The position numbers were made by a program, and so were the translations under genes. DNA of 64,000 nucleotides. Origin: Theropithecus gelada. Its lineage: Eukaryota > Chordata > Mammalia > Primates > Cercopithecidae. Of this stretch, positions 21,386 through 31,579 are shown in pieces; position 1 is the stretch's first letter; every line of letters starts with the position of its first letter. The notes under the pieces are model-generated. The model had not been told where the DNA came from and searched no databases. It worked only from the letters and a program-made list of their open reading frames with translations. The stretch spans positions 69,435,445-69,499,444 of the forward strand of contig NC_037668.1 of the NCBI RefSeq assembly GCF_003255815.1, written 5' to 3'.

Positions 21386-21599
21386 CTACCATAAATGCCC
21401 ACCTCCCTGTCTGCCTCTCCCTACAAACAGGGTAAAGAAGCCTGTGGAGAGAAAATTCCCACATCAGCACTCAGATCCCCAAGAGGGTAGATTCTAAAAT
21501 CTTTTCTCCATTGGTAGTGAACCATGGCACCATCAGACCACAACATTTCACGTAGTTTCTGAAATACATCATCCATATGAAGCTATTATGCTTGGAATC
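21386..21599. other. Unassigned sequence
   Basis: Unique-looking; no gene or repeat recognised. Confidence 0.4.
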
Positions 21600-21850
21600 A
21601 TCTCACAGTCACCGGAAGGCTGAATTCCCTCGGCCACCCACTGCTTCTTGCGGAGGAAACAGAAATGTCTGAAAATAGAACGTGAATCGATGCCCGCGAC
21701 TTGCTGCCGCAAAGTGTGGCAATGCCCAGGGAGCCTGTGCCGCCTCTACCCTTGCACAGCCCCAGACAGCGGGGGTTTCCGGGCAGCCTGGAGTAGGATT
21801 TCGACATCTCGAGCCGGAGGTCACGTGCACAGAGCAGCCGGTGGCAAACG
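21600..21850. promoter_or_regulatory. Local CpG cluster with E-box, candidate regulatory element
   Basis: I count about 17 CpG dinucleotides in 250 bp, far above the surrounding sequence, e.g. AATCGATGCCCGCGACTTGC and ATCTCGAGCCGGAGGTCACG. GGTCACGTGCAC is an E-box of the USF/TFE3 type. No TATA box or recognisable exon lies beside it. Function is inferred from composition only. Confidence 0.45.
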
Positions 21851-22059
21851 GGGAACTCCAGGAAGCCAGGCTGTTTCAGAGAAGTACTTGGAGCTGGGGG
21901 GTATTTAGGCAGGAGTCGAGTGAGGTCAGAGGGTAGGTGGCAGCTGTAGGCCTAACTTGCCAGAGAGGGAGGCCCAGTCTCAGTGGGTCACTCCTTCCAG
22001 GAGCAGAGGAACAGCACGACAGCCCAGTGGCAGCCGAGTGACCGCCCACCAAGCACTGG
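21851..22059. other. Unassigned sequence
   Basis: Unique-looking; no gene or repeat recognised. Confidence 0.4.
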
Positions 22060-22190
22060 GCACTCGCAGCTCTCTTTGCAGATGGGAAAACCGAGGCTCA
22101 GGAAGGGTGAGTAATGTGTCCCCAGGAGTTACCCAGCTCGGCAGACAAAAAGTTGGGGTTGCCCCCACCCCCTCTGCCTCTCTTGGAAGG
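22060..22190 (-). mobile_element. MIR fragment, antisense
   Basis: TTTGCAGATGGGAAAACCGA then GGCTCAGGAAGGGTGAGTAA are antisense MIR core. Confidence 0.7.
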
Positions 22191-22239
22191 AAGTCTTGGC
22201 TTCCTTAGGCCCTCCTTCCACTCCACCCACTGTACCCAC

Positions 22240-22435
22240 CCACCTAACATCTACCAAGCACGTCTCAACCCCAGACTCCCAGTATCATCTTGTCTGCTTG
22301 CAGATAACCCTGTAAGACAGGCAGGGTAATCATGCCCACTTCACAGATGAGAAAAACTGAGGCTCTCAGAGACCATGTGACTTGTCTAAGGCAAAGGCTC
22401 AAGTCCAGACTGTCTGGCCTACCTCCCCAGTGTGC
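22240..22435 (-). mobile_element. MIR SINE, antisense
   Basis: CACTTCACAGATGAGAAAAA, CTGAGGCTCTCAGAGACCAT and GTGACTTGTCTAAGGC follow the antisense MIR order. Confidence 0.8.
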
Positions 22436-22474
22436 TTCAGAAGAGAGCACTAGTAACAGCACAGTGGCCATGAC

Positions 22475-22710
22475 ATTCCTACATGACAGTATTTTACATT
22501 TCCAAAGTGTTTTCACTGCCACCGTAGCACCTGGCCATGAACAGCCCTTTCCTACCCACAACCACGGCATAACCAGGAAGTTGTCTATTCCCGTTTTAGA
22601 GATGAGAAAATGGGATGAGAGAGTTGAAGTAACTTGCCTAAAGTCACACAGCTAAGAAGTGGCCGATCCAGGACTCAAACCTAAGTCCTCCAGTTCTCCC
22701 CATACTCAAC
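22475..22710 (-). mobile_element. MIR SINE, antisense, nearly complete
   Basis: CCCGTTTTAGAGATGAGAAA, AACTTGCCTAAAGTCACACA and GGACTCAAACCTAAGTCCTC follow the antisense MIR order. Third consecutive antisense MIR in 650 bp. Confidence 0.85.
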
Positions 22711-23189
22711 CTACCCATCCACGTTGCTGGCCAGTGGACGGGATGAAGATGTGGGCACCGGCAATGGTGTGGCCACCACCTCCCCGGCTACCACTGTTGC
22801 TCTGGGTCCTAAGGCCCTGCACCCCTTTTCTCTGATGACCACTCAGCCTCCAAGGCCATTCTGAAAGCAGCTTATTGCAAGACGTGCTGGAGGCTGGGCA
22901 GCCAGAGAGTGGATGAGTTCACGTAGGTGGGACAGGACACCCCTGGCTTCTCTGCCTCTCTGCCACTGCCTATACAAGTACAGCTGCACCTTGCAAACCT
23001 GGTGTGATTGGGAGAGGAGGGAACAGACATTGGGAAGCCCAAAGGTTCTGGAATGGCACTGCCTGCTTTTCTCTCCAGTGCTGTCAGGGCAAGCCCATGA
23101 CAGCAGTTTTGGGTGCAAAGAGTGGGGAAGAAGGTTAAAAACTGCCATTTACAGAGAGGCTGGGTCTGGGGCATGTGTCCTTTATATTT
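22711..23189. other. Unassigned sequence, no gene seen
   Basis: Unique-looking; overlapping short frames on both strands, no domains. Confidence 0.4.
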
Positions 23190-23340
23190 ATTCTACAAAC
23201 GTTTAATAAACACCCACCACTGCACAGGCCCTGGCTAGGAGCTCTCACACTTCCTCCTTCACTCATCCTGACAACCAACATGTGGGGAGCCCCCACTCTG
23301 TGCCCACCACCGTGGCAGACAGGCAAGCAAAACGGGGGCA
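23190..23340 (-). mobile_element. L2 3' end fragment, antisense
   Basis: TTCTACAAACGTTTAATAAA then CACCCACCACTGCACAGGCC match the antisense L2 terminus; the rest is diverged. Confidence 0.55.
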
Positions 23341-23364
23341 GGAGCACTGCACAAGGAGTCTGCA

Positions 23365-23445
23365 GTCATGGCTACTAGCCCTGGCTCTGCCATTCATCCA
23401 CAGATGTGTGGCCCAGGCAACCACTGCCCTCAGTGGGCAGAAGCA
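23365..23445 (+). mobile_element. Possible MIR fragment, sense
   Basis: CCCTGGCTCTGCCATTCATC then TGTGTGGCCCAGGCAACCAC resemble the sense MIR. Confidence 0.5.
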
Positions 23446-23468
23446 TGGCTGGGGAGGACAGCCAGGCC

Positions 23469-23476
23469 TATATAAG
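23469..23476 (+). promoter_or_regulatory. TATA-box-like motif
   Basis: TATATAAG in the context CCTATATAAGGCAGGG is a good match to the TATA consensus. No transcript or initiator can be shown, so this is a motif only. Confidence 0.3.
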
Positions 23477-23599
23477 GCAGGGAGGAACAGGGACAGCTGA
23501 CAGGGGGTGGGGGTTCAGTCTCCTGTGACTGGCCAGAGGCTAGTGCTTTTCTGTCCTCTCATCAGACTTACCCAGAGAGGGTAGGGCAGGAAGAGAACG

Positions 23600-23785
23600 A
23601 TTTCCTGGATTTCTACCATGTGCCAGCCCTGGCAAAGCATTTTCACATGTGGTATCTTGTCTAATTTCTATAACAACAAAGTGAGGCCAAAACAGGCTCA
23701 GAGAAGAGAAATGTCTTGCCCCAGATCACACAGCTAGAGCAGGGAGGAACTGCGATAGGAACACAGATCCATTTGCTTTCAAATA
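23600..23785 (-). mobile_element. MIR SINE, antisense
   Basis: CTACCATGTGCCAGCCCTGG, CAGGCTCAGAGAAGAGAAAT and TTGCCCCAGATCACACAGCT are typical antisense MIR. Confidence 0.85.
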
Positions 23786-24299
23786 AAGAGGGGAAGCTGT
23801 TCCTTCCTTTTTCTTCTCCTGGGTCCCCTAGCACCTTTGTCTTCCTCCTCCGCTTAGCTAGAATGTGTTAGCACTGGAGGAGCAATGGAACCAGGAGGCA
23901 GGTGTGGAGGAACCCATCTGCTCCCCGCCCTTGCATTCTCCTAGCAGCGCCCAGGTCCCAAGCTGTCTTTCCACAGTGCGAGGTGCTCTCCTGCAGAGTC
24001 CTGACCCGTCCCCACTCTCCCACCCACTCTGTCTCAGTGACTAATGGGCCCTGCCACTGACTAAGCTGCCCTCGCAGGGTGCACAGTGGAAACAAACCCA
24101 GGTTCCTTACTCTTTAATCCTCACCCCCATCCTTGGCCTGGGGTCTCTAGCCAGGCCCTGTGTTACACAGAGAGGTAGCCCTTGATACAGATGGGTCATG
24201 CTGAGGCTGCGGCCACCTGGATCTGCTGCCTAAAGAAGTGCTACCCTATCCATCTGATTTCCCATGGGGTTTTGGGATGAGAAGGGGTGGTGGAAATGA
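23786..24299. other. Unassigned sequence, no gene seen
   Basis: Unique-looking; no repeat or gene recognised. Confidence 0.4.
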
Positions 24300-24480
24300 A
24301 CAGCCTGAATTTTCATTTCTGGCTCAACCACTGATTGTGTGACCTTGTGTCCATTGCTTCACCTATCTGAGTAGCCTAACCATCCCGATTTGTCAAACAC
24401 AGGGCTGTTTTGAAGACTAGACGCCATCCTCTCTGTAGGATGCCAGACATATAGTAGGTACTCAGCAAATCTGAGCTTTT
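24300..24480 (+). mobile_element. MIR SINE, sense
   Basis: GGCTCAACCACTGATTGTGT, GACCTTGTGTCCATTGCTTC and CATATAGTAGGTACTCAGCA follow the sense MIR order. Confidence 0.8.
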
Positions 24481-24715
24481 CCCTTCAACTGTCTAAGATA
24501 GACTGAGGGCTGAAGGCCAGGACATTTGTTTACATTGGTTGTCCAATGAAATGAAATGCTTTCCTATTCCTGACTTGATTTGTGGCAAGATAATGCTGTT
24601 TAGAATTGATTTTGACTTGTAGTTTAGCCCTGAATTCTATACCATTGTGAATTGGACCCTGAATATATCCAGCCTCTGCAGCCAGAAGTTCCATGTGGGG
24701 CTGCTACCAAATCTT

Positions 24716-24883
24716 ATCCACCCATCCATCTGTCCATCCATCCATCCACCCATCCACCCGTCCATCCATCCATCCATCCATCTTTTCTTCCACTCTTCCA
24801 TCTGTCTGTCCAACCTTCTATCCATCCATCTGTCCATTACTCCATCCATCCATCCATCCATTCATTCATCCACTCATCCACTC
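24716..24883. repeat. (ATCC)n microsatellite, impure
   Basis: Repeats of CATC/CATCCATC with TGTC and CACC variants, ending in CATTCATTCATCCACTCATC. It yields artefactual His/Pro/Ser/Ile frames on the plus strand and Met/Asp/Gly/Trp frames on the minus strand. Confidence 0.95.
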
Positions 24884-25424
24884 AATGATTGAATCCCCAG
24901 CATATGCCAGCCACAGCAAGGGCTCCGAACAAAAAAGAGCTTCAACAGCTTCCGCGTACTCCACTGCGGTTGACTCAGACACACACCACAGGCAGCTAAT
25001 AATTACTTTTCCATTGGTCGGATGTGGAGGGGAAGAGCACTGCCTCCCTCCCAGCATCTGGCTTGCTCGACATTGCCTTTCTGTGTTCCACATGCAAGTC
25101 TCCTGGTGACTATCTTTCCCGGGAACAATTATTCCTTGATGAACAGGGTATTCCCCATAAGAGCAGAGGTTTTCACTAAGGTACATACCCCTAATGTGCA
25201 TACATATATACTGCCTGCCTCATAGTTTTAATGGGGTTTAGGGCCTGTGTGGGGCTTGCAGTTGATGGTACTCTGGCCACTGGGTCAGCATACGGTTTCA
25301 CACACGGACACACTTCCCACTTTAGCTTGTCTCCCTCTGGCACATCATCTTGATCCATTTTCACCATCGCTCCCCTCACTGTCTAGAATTTGCAGTCTAT
25401 GTTGGTTTGAGAGGCTGTATAACA
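24884..25424. other. Unassigned sequence, no gene seen
   Basis: Unique-looking; no gene or repeat recognised. Confidence 0.4.
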
Positions 25425-25605
25425 GGGCAGTGAGGAGTGCAGTCTCTAAAGCTGGGCCCCTAGGTTTCATATCCATCACTCTAACCGTGTGGCGTGGAAC
25501 GAGTTGCTGAACATCTCTGTGTCTGTTTCACATCTGTAAAATGGGGATCAGTAACAGAACTAATTTCAGGGGGCTGTTGTGAGGATTAAATGAGATCATG
25601 TTGTT
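25425..25605 (+). mobile_element. MIR SINE, sense
   Basis: GTTTCACATCTGTAAAATGG, GGCTGTTGTGAGGATTAAAT and GAGATCATG follow the sense MIR order. Confidence 0.85.
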
Positions 25606-25654
25606 TTTCTAATGGTGGGCAATAGCACATAATGAGGGGGCATTTTTAACTGTA

Positions 25655-25815
25655 AGTGGATATTAGGGATGTTCCAAAGGCTGCGGTGGGGTAAGGGGAG
25701 GGTGCCACTGACAGCACGAGGCAGGAACCAGAGGCACTAAATCTTGCAACATGCCACACAGCCTGCACATCAAAGAACTTTCCCCTCAAAATACTAACTG
25801 CACCGCCAGTGAGAA
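25655..25815 (+). mobile_element. Possible MER20 hAT remnant, sense, diverged
   Basis: CTTGCAACATGCCACACAGC, CTGCACATCAAAGAACTTTC and CCTCAAAATACTAACTGCAC track the 3' part of MER20 with many substitutions. Confidence 0.45.
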
Positions 25816-25829
25816 CTCCTGTGAAAAGG

Positions 25830-26005
25830 GCCTCAGCAGGGCCTGGTACAAAGTAGACACCCACCAACTGTGAGCTGGCCACCACGTCAGCTTCATAAGT
25901 AAAGGAAAGGACCTTGTCTGTCTCTTTCAGTGCTACCAAATCCCCAGCCCTTAGGACAGGGCCTGACATCTGGCAGACACTAGGTGAATGAATGAATAAA
26001 TGAAT
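25830..26005 (+). mobile_element. L2 3' end, sense
   Basis: CTTGTCTGTCTCTTTCAGTG, AATCCCCAGCCCTTAGGACA and GGGCCTGACATCTGGCAGAC, then the terminal AATGAATGAATAAATGAATG. Confidence 0.75.
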
Positions 26006-26600
26006 GTTACATGTTCAGTCAATGACTAGTGAGTAGCTGTTTGGTGAAACATGTCAAATCTAATCACTACCAGTGTTTGCTACGCAGCCCAAACCACAGG
26101 ATAAGGAGACGGTGGGGGAACAGCTGCCCCTTTCTGAATGTCCTGTCCTATCATTCCTTCAAGGCCTGAGACCGCTGGAGATGACGCTCAGGGGCTTGTC
26201 ATTTGTCCTTCACTGGTGAATACTGTCTGACTCATAAAAGCTTCTCTCTTCTCCATGACTAGAATGTGGGGGTAGGATCTGCCTCTCTTCCCTCTCTGAT
26301 CCTGGGTACAGGGGACTTGGTCCTTAGCAGGCTCAGCAGATTCGTGAGTGGTCGCATTGAATGCCTGCCATCAGGCACCTTTGCGTAAATGTGGGCAAAC
26401 CTGGTCAAGCAGAGTAATTGGGAGATAGAAGGGAAATGGGGGAGGCAGGGACTCCCTGGATATTCTGTGAAGAGGATTCACCAGAAACCTCAATTTCTAC
26501 CCTTGTCGAAAATTCTTCCATCCTTAATCGCCTCCCCTCCTTGGTAACGCATAGAATCTTTCCCTTCTGACTTGAGCTCAGAGGCCAGCCAGTCTTCTTT
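26006..26600. other. Unassigned sequence, no gene seen
   Basis: Unique-looking; no gene or repeat recognised. Confidence 0.4.
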
Positions 26601-26897
26601 TCTTTTTTTTTTTTTTTGAGACGGAGTCTCACTCTGTCGCCCAGGCTGGAGAGCAGTGGTGCGATCTTGCCTCACTGCAACCTCCGCCTCCCAGGTTCAA
26701 GCGATTCTCCTGCCTCAACCTCCCGAGTAGGTGGGACTACAGGTGCCTGCCATCACGCCTGGCTAATTTTTTGTATTTTTAGTAGAGACGGGGTTTCACC
26801 GTGTTAGCCAGGATGGTCTCGATCTCCTGACCTTGTGATCCGCCCACCTCGGCTGCCCAAAGTGCTGGGGTTACAGGTGTGAACCACTGCGCCTGGC
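26601..26897 (-). mobile_element. Alu SINE, antisense, full length
   Basis: Poly-T, then GAGACGGAGTCTCACTCTGT, both arms, ending near CCACTGCGCCTGGCCC. Imperfect flanking duplications GGCCAGCCAGTCTT / GGCCCAGCCAGCCTT. Confidence 0.95.
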
Positions 26898-26934
26898 CCA
26901 GCCAGCCTTGTAAAATTTATGTCACTGAACTGTT

Positions 26935-27065
26935 GCTAAGTGCCTACTGCATGCAGCGGAAGAGCTGAATCAAACTAGTTTCCTCATGCTGGAGGTGCCA
27001 GTCTTTGGGGAGGTGCCAGTCTGATCAGGGTGTGCTGGCCAGATGGGAGACTTAGGAGATTATGT
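26935..27065 (-). mobile_element. Possible L2 3' end, antisense
   Basis: TAAGTGCCTACTGCATGCAG is the antisense L2 terminus pattern; the rest is diverged. GGAGGTGCCAGTCT is duplicated in tandem near 26991-27022. Confidence 0.5.
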
Positions 27066-27259
27066 CAAATGGCGTTGAGTTCCTCACACTCCTCAGAAGC
27101 TATGTTTTGGTATTAAATGTCTAACGGAAGCTCATATTCTTGATTTAGCTGGATTTTCTTGTTTGATTTGCTTTTGTTTTTCTGAAAATTCTACTCAGTC
27201 GATGTACTGATCAGTGAGATTGTGGCTAAGCATGGTTTTATAGGGTGGACTTATTCAAG
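27066..27259. other. Unassigned AT-rich sequence
   Basis: Short AT-rich flank of the minisatellite; no gene or repeat recognised. Confidence 0.4.
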
Positions 27260-27300
27260 GGGTGAACAAGAAGACAGTTCGCCTTCTCATGGAGCTTACA
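27260..27300 (-). mobile_element. L2 antisense stub that abuts the minisatellite
   Basis: GGTGAACAAGAAGACAG then TCTCATGGAGCTTACA match the antisense L2 3' text that normally continues ttctagtggg. The 30-bp array starts exactly where that text would continue. Confidence 0.55.
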
Positions 27301-27862
27301 TTCCAACACATACATATCTAACACACTACATTCCAACACATACATATCTAACACATTATATTCCAACACATACATATCTAACACACTACATTCCAACACA
27401 TACATATCTAACATATTACATTCCAACACATACATATCTAACACATTACATCCCAACACATACATATCTAACACATTACATCCCAACACATACATATCTA
27501 ACACATTACATTCCAACACATACATATCTAACACATTACATTCCAACACATACGTATCTAACACATTACATTCCAACACATACGTATCTAACACATTACA
27601 TTCCAACACATACGTATCTAACACATTACATTCCAACACATACGTATCTAACACATTACATTCCAACACATACGTATCTAACACATTACATTCCAACGCA
27701 TACGTATCTAACACATTACATTCCAACGCATACGTATCTAACACATTACATTCCAACGCATACGTATCTAACATATTACATTCCAACGCATACGTATCTA
27801 ACATATTACATTCCAACGCATACATATCTAACATATTACATTCCAGCACATACATATCTAAC
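27301..27862. repeat. 30-bp minisatellite, 18 full units plus a partial one
   Basis: Every unit is exactly 30 bp, built as TTCCAACACA-TACATATCTA-ACACATTACA, with no insertions or deletions. Variants come in blocks: TCCC in units 6-7, TACGTATC in units 9-17, AACGCA in units 14-18, ACATATT in units 4 and 16-18. Because 30 is a multiple of three, frames stay open on both strands (Tyr-Ile-Pro-Thr-His-Thr-type 10-residue repeats on the plus strand). No unique spacers, so it is not CRISPR. Confidence 0.98.
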
Positions 27863-28944
27863 CTGCCAGGTGCTTCCAAGTGCTGAGAAGCAAACCAAGC
27901 CTTGTTCGAGAATAACAGGAGTGGAAGGCAGGGGGCAGGGGGAAGGGTGGGAAAGGAAGGTCTCTGATCAGGTGCCATGTGAACAGAGGCTGCGGAAGTC
28001 AGGAAGCCAGTGGTGTGGATCTCAGAAGAGCTTGGATGTCAGCCAGTCTCAGGATTGTGGTTCTGGAAGGTGAAAGCTCCAGCCAGAACCTGGGGGTCCC
28101 AGCACTACCAAGGAGAGAGATGGGTCCTTTCCCTCAGTTTCTTCTCTCTGGACTTTGGGCCCAAATGACTCAGAGATGGTGACTTTCTTTAACCCTTTCA
28201 CAACCCATACTCAAGACATTTCCCCTTTCTCTAACCTAAGTCTGCCGTGTCCTTTCTCACCCCACTGAGCAGGTGGAGCACAGGAGGTCACTGCCCCCAC
28301 AGATCACATGGTGACAAAGCAGCCCTAAGGTGGGAGGACGCCAAAAGGTGTCCCTCAGGGAGCTCCAGGGACATCCCCAAAGCAATCCCCATAAGCCAAA
28401 AGGGCTTTAGTCTCCTGTTTGATCGTTAAAAGCCATGCATGTATAAAATTCTGCTTTGCAATCTATGTATGTATCTACCCATGTGGTAAAATATACAAGT
28501 ATTCAATTCTTCACCTGAAAGATGGGCTAGGTCTACACTGTGGATCTGCTAGGCCTCCAGCACTCTGCTCTGACCCTGGGGACAAGGGCATCCACAGTCG
28601 AGAGCACAGGGTAGAGGAGACCCCTGGAATTCTAACTGTGACTTGCTATGGACACACCACGTGTCTTTCCTTGACAGAGGGAGGGGTCCCTGTGGCTCTT
28701 GGGCCCCCTTTCGAGGCAGCTGATGTCTCTGAGGACCGCAGTGAAGGGCAGGATGACGTGGATGATAAAAGCCTGAATTGGAGCAGGTTTGTGGGGGTGG
28801 GAATATGGGAGGAATGTTCTGGCCAAAGGCTCTCCTCTTTCCACCTGAGGGAATATAACACATCCCCTGAGAAAGCAGTGGCGGCTGTTTCACAGGCCTC
28901 CATGCCGAGGCTTCAGGGCCTGTCAGTGGCTCCTAGGAGATCTG
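27863..28944. other. Unassigned sequence, no gene proven
   Basis: About 1.1 kb without a named repeat. A plus frame spanning 28419-28994 is open for 191 codons but opens at TTG and has no ATG until near its end. Three minus-strand frames overlap it. No coding evidence. Confidence 0.45.
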
Positions 28945-29010
28945 GTCCCTACCATGATGCTTGGCATCAAGAATCCTCAATCAGTATCTGCTGAATGAAT
29001 AAATGAAGGA
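28945..29010 (+). mobile_element. L2 3' terminus, sense
   Basis: CATGATGCTTGGCATCAAGA, TCAGTATCTGCTGAATGAAT and AAATGAAGG match the L2 3' end. Confidence 0.6.
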
Positions 29011-29264
29011 ATGGTCAACAAATGAATGGCTAAGTCACAAAGCACCAGCAGCCAGTCCCCGGCCAAGATGATTCTGGGGCGCTTCTGGCCCTAATCATTC
29101 ATTGGCAGTGCCTCCACCACCCTTCTGTTCCACTCTGAAGCAATCATTTGATGGACTGCCTGCTGCCCCCATGGTTTCCCTCTGTGGCTAATGCAGTAAA
29201 AAGAGCCATGGATTATAAACCACTAATTGTATTTAAAGAAAAAAAAATCTTCAGTAATAATGGG
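29011..29264. other. Unassigned sequence with homeodomain-like motifs
   Basis: ATGGATTATAAACCACTAAT then TGTATTTAAAG around 29209-29240 contains GGATTA and CTAATTG cores. No gene seen. Confidence 0.35.
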
Positions 29265-29400
29265 TACCAAATGCCGGGGTCTCTACTAATCACCTTGCAT
29301 TTATTATCTGTTTACTTATCATGACAACTTTCCATCAACCCTGTTTGCTTCAGATTAGAAACCAAGGGCTTCACAAGGTGACATGTTTGCTGGGGAAATG
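29265..29400 (-). mobile_element. MIR fragment, antisense, diverged
   Basis: CACCTTGCATTTATTATCTG then CAGATTAGAAACCAAGGGCT and TCACAAGGTGACATG resemble the antisense MIR. Confidence 0.55.
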
Positions 29401-29999
29401 GGAAAGGCTGTGAAGTCCTCTCTCCTTCTTTGCTTGGTGCAGGAAGAAAGGGCAATGGGGACTTGCTCCCCTCCCCATTTCAACTTCCCCGTCACATTCC
29501 TTCCAATAAGAAGAGTCTAAGGCACTTAAATGTTATTTATTTATGCCCATGAGCATGGGGCCCAAGAGCTTCTGTCCAGGAAAGCTATGCATGGGGATGG
29601 CAGGTCCGGATTGGGCTTTGGTGGCTCCTGACTCAAGGCATTTGTTTCTAGACCGCTGTAACCTATGAGTGGTCTGGTGTGGGGAGACACGTGGCATGGG
29701 GCAATGGCACTTAACTAAGCCAACCTGCCGAGGTCTGCAGCAGACACTGTTGGAGCTTGGCACCTTCCCCTGTCTCTTGTCATTTCCTTGCACTCCAGCC
29801 TGACCTCCTGGCCTCACTTTTGCAGGCACAGAGGACTGGAAGTGCTTGGGAATTAATGGCCCCCACTATCTCAGCCGTGGGCCAGCCCTCAGGTATAATG
29901 CCCTGCTTCCCTCGCAGATGCACAGAGTAGAGAACGAGCAAGTCAGGAGGGCCAGCATGTGACCTGGTGTAACAGCATCATCCCCAGCTCGAGGATCCA
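29401..29999. other. Unassigned sequence, no gene seen
   Basis: Unique-looking; a 98-codon minus-strand frame (29533-29829) has no domain. Confidence 0.4.
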
Positions 30000-30165
30000 C
30001 GGGTCAGGGAGCGTGCTAAGTGCAAGACGCGAAATCAACCCTCGGTCCTACAAAGTGAGCACTACGAGTCCCATTGTGCAGATGAGGAAACTGAGGATTC
30101 CCACCTGTGAGAGGCAGCAGCAGGATAGGAATGCAGGCCTGTCAGATTTAAAGGCCAAACACCTG
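30000..30165 (-). mobile_element. MIR SINE, antisense
   Basis: CATTGTGCAGATGAGGAAAC, TGAGGATTCCCACCTGTGAG and AGGATAGGAATGCAGGCCTG follow the antisense MIR order. Confidence 0.75.
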
Positions 30166-30489
30166 CTGCAGGAGGGAGGCGGGGAGAGGGTAAGAAGCTA
30201 AGTGCCAATAGGCAGACTTCAGGGCTAGGAAGAAGGGCGGCAGGGGTAGGGGATGGTACGCTGGGCCAGCACAGGCATTTTATCCTGAGAACATGTTGAG
30301 GCTGGTCAGGACCTAGAGAGGAGTGCTGCAGGGCACCCCCAGCTCCCGACTGATCCCGCCAGCTCTTACCGTGCACCCATGGCAGTGCCAGTCACCCAGG
30401 ACCCAGTCTGGCAGCTGCCCACCTCCAAGGCTACTGTGACTCCCACCTGCATTTCTGGCAGGGGGATGAGGAAAGGGGAAGGAATCCAT
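30166..30489. other. Unassigned sequence, no gene seen
   Basis: Unique-looking with G-rich patches (GGGAGGCGGGGAGAGGG near 30174). No gene. Confidence 0.4.
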
Positions 30490-30870
30490 TTTTTTCTGAT
30501 TATAAAAATAGTGCATACTGTGAAAATTTCAGAAAATATAAAAAGAAAATAAAAATGACTTATAATCCCATCCTAGAGATCACCACCATTCACATGTGAG
30601 TGTCCTTTCTGGTAGAACTTTTTCTAGACACATATGCAGTTTGATTTTATTTTTTACATCTACCAGCTATACTACTTTTTTCTCTTATTGATATATTATC
30701 TGTATCTTTCAAGTCATTGAATGTACACGTATGTCACCATCTTTAATAGCTGCCTAGTATTGTGTTGTGTAGATGGCTCCCATTTTATGTAAATCAACTT
30801 TACTGATAGACTATTGCTGGTTTTACAGTAAACAATGCTGCAATGAGCATCTTTAAAATAGTGTCTTTCT
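30490..30870 (-). mobile_element. Ancient L1 3' end, antisense
   Basis: TGATTATAAAAATAGTGCAT, CTTATAATCCCATCCTAGAG, GCTGCCTAGTATTGTGTTGT and AAACAATGCTGCAATGAGCA follow the order of old antisense L1M copies. Confidence 0.6.
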
Positions 30871-30884
30871 GGGGTTAATAAGAA

Positions 30885-30985
30885 CATAGATCAAAAGGCT
30901 CAAAAAGATACCATTCCCTTTGACCCAGTGATTCTACTCGGAAGCATTTGCTGGTCTTAAGGCAGTAATCAGATGGAAGAAGGCC
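30885..30985 (+). mobile_element. Possible L1 ORF2 C-terminal fragment, sense
   Basis: CCATTCCCTTTGACCCAGTG then ATTCTACTCGGAAGC and AGGCAGTAATCAGATG resemble the sense L1M ORF2 end. Confidence 0.45.
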
Positions 30986-31579
30986 AGCAGCACAGATGAT
31001 CCAGGGAACCCAGAGAACAGGAACCAGACAGCAATAGAAGAATCCCCTATTCTTGAGTTAAGGCCAGGGGAGGCACATGGTTCCTATATAAGCATTATTT
31101 GTCTTTCAGTCCTGAGTGCCTAGCGTGGACTAAGCACCTAACAAATGAAAGGTGAGACTGGTCACAAATGCAAGGTGGGAAGCCCATCAGAAGTCACGGC
31201 AGGGCCTTTCCACAAGCTGGATTGGTGCTACAACCCTGGAACACTGGCTGTAGGTTCCTCTGGGTAAGGAACTTGTCCCTCTCTCGTCCATCCTCATTAC
31301 TTTCCCTCAGCTTCAGGGAGAGTAAATGAAGAAGTCAGGGGCTAGGCAGGTGACCAGAAACCCTAATTTTATGGAACCAAAGCCACATATATCTTTGTTT
31401 TGTTCATGACCATGGAGAGGTCATTTCCCCATCTCTGCCCCACCTTCTTCAACTACTGAATGGGAAACTGTGGTCCACTCACCTGCACAAAGCAATCACG
31501 GGGTAGCACTGTGAATAGAGACTTTAGAGTAACATCATCATCATTGTCATCACCATCACGGCAACAATAAGGGCAGTTA
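30986..31579. other. Unassigned sequence, no gene seen
   Basis: Unique-looking; a faint L2-like end at 31115-31150 (AGCACCTAACAAATGAAAGG). Confidence 0.4.

Noticed and set aside
25646..25969. A 107-codon minus-strand frame with ATG
   Set aside because: Lies antisense to a MER20-like remnant and an L2 terminus.
27301..27862. CRISPR-like array
   Set aside because: Units are contiguous with no unique spacers, and the genome is primate.
27238..27978. A 246-codon minus-strand open frame with ATG
   Set aside because: Mostly the same minisatellite read backwards; no domain and no transcript evidence. Kept only as a remark in the minisatellite finding.
27222..28073. A 283-codon plus-strand open frame
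   Set aside because: It runs through the 30-bp minisatellite, opens at GTG and contains no ATG at all. Openness follows from the unit length being a multiple of three.
28419..28994. A 191-codon plus-strand frame in non-repeat DNA
   Set aside because: Opens at TTG, has no ATG until near its end, finishes in an L2 terminus, and three minus-strand frames overlap it.
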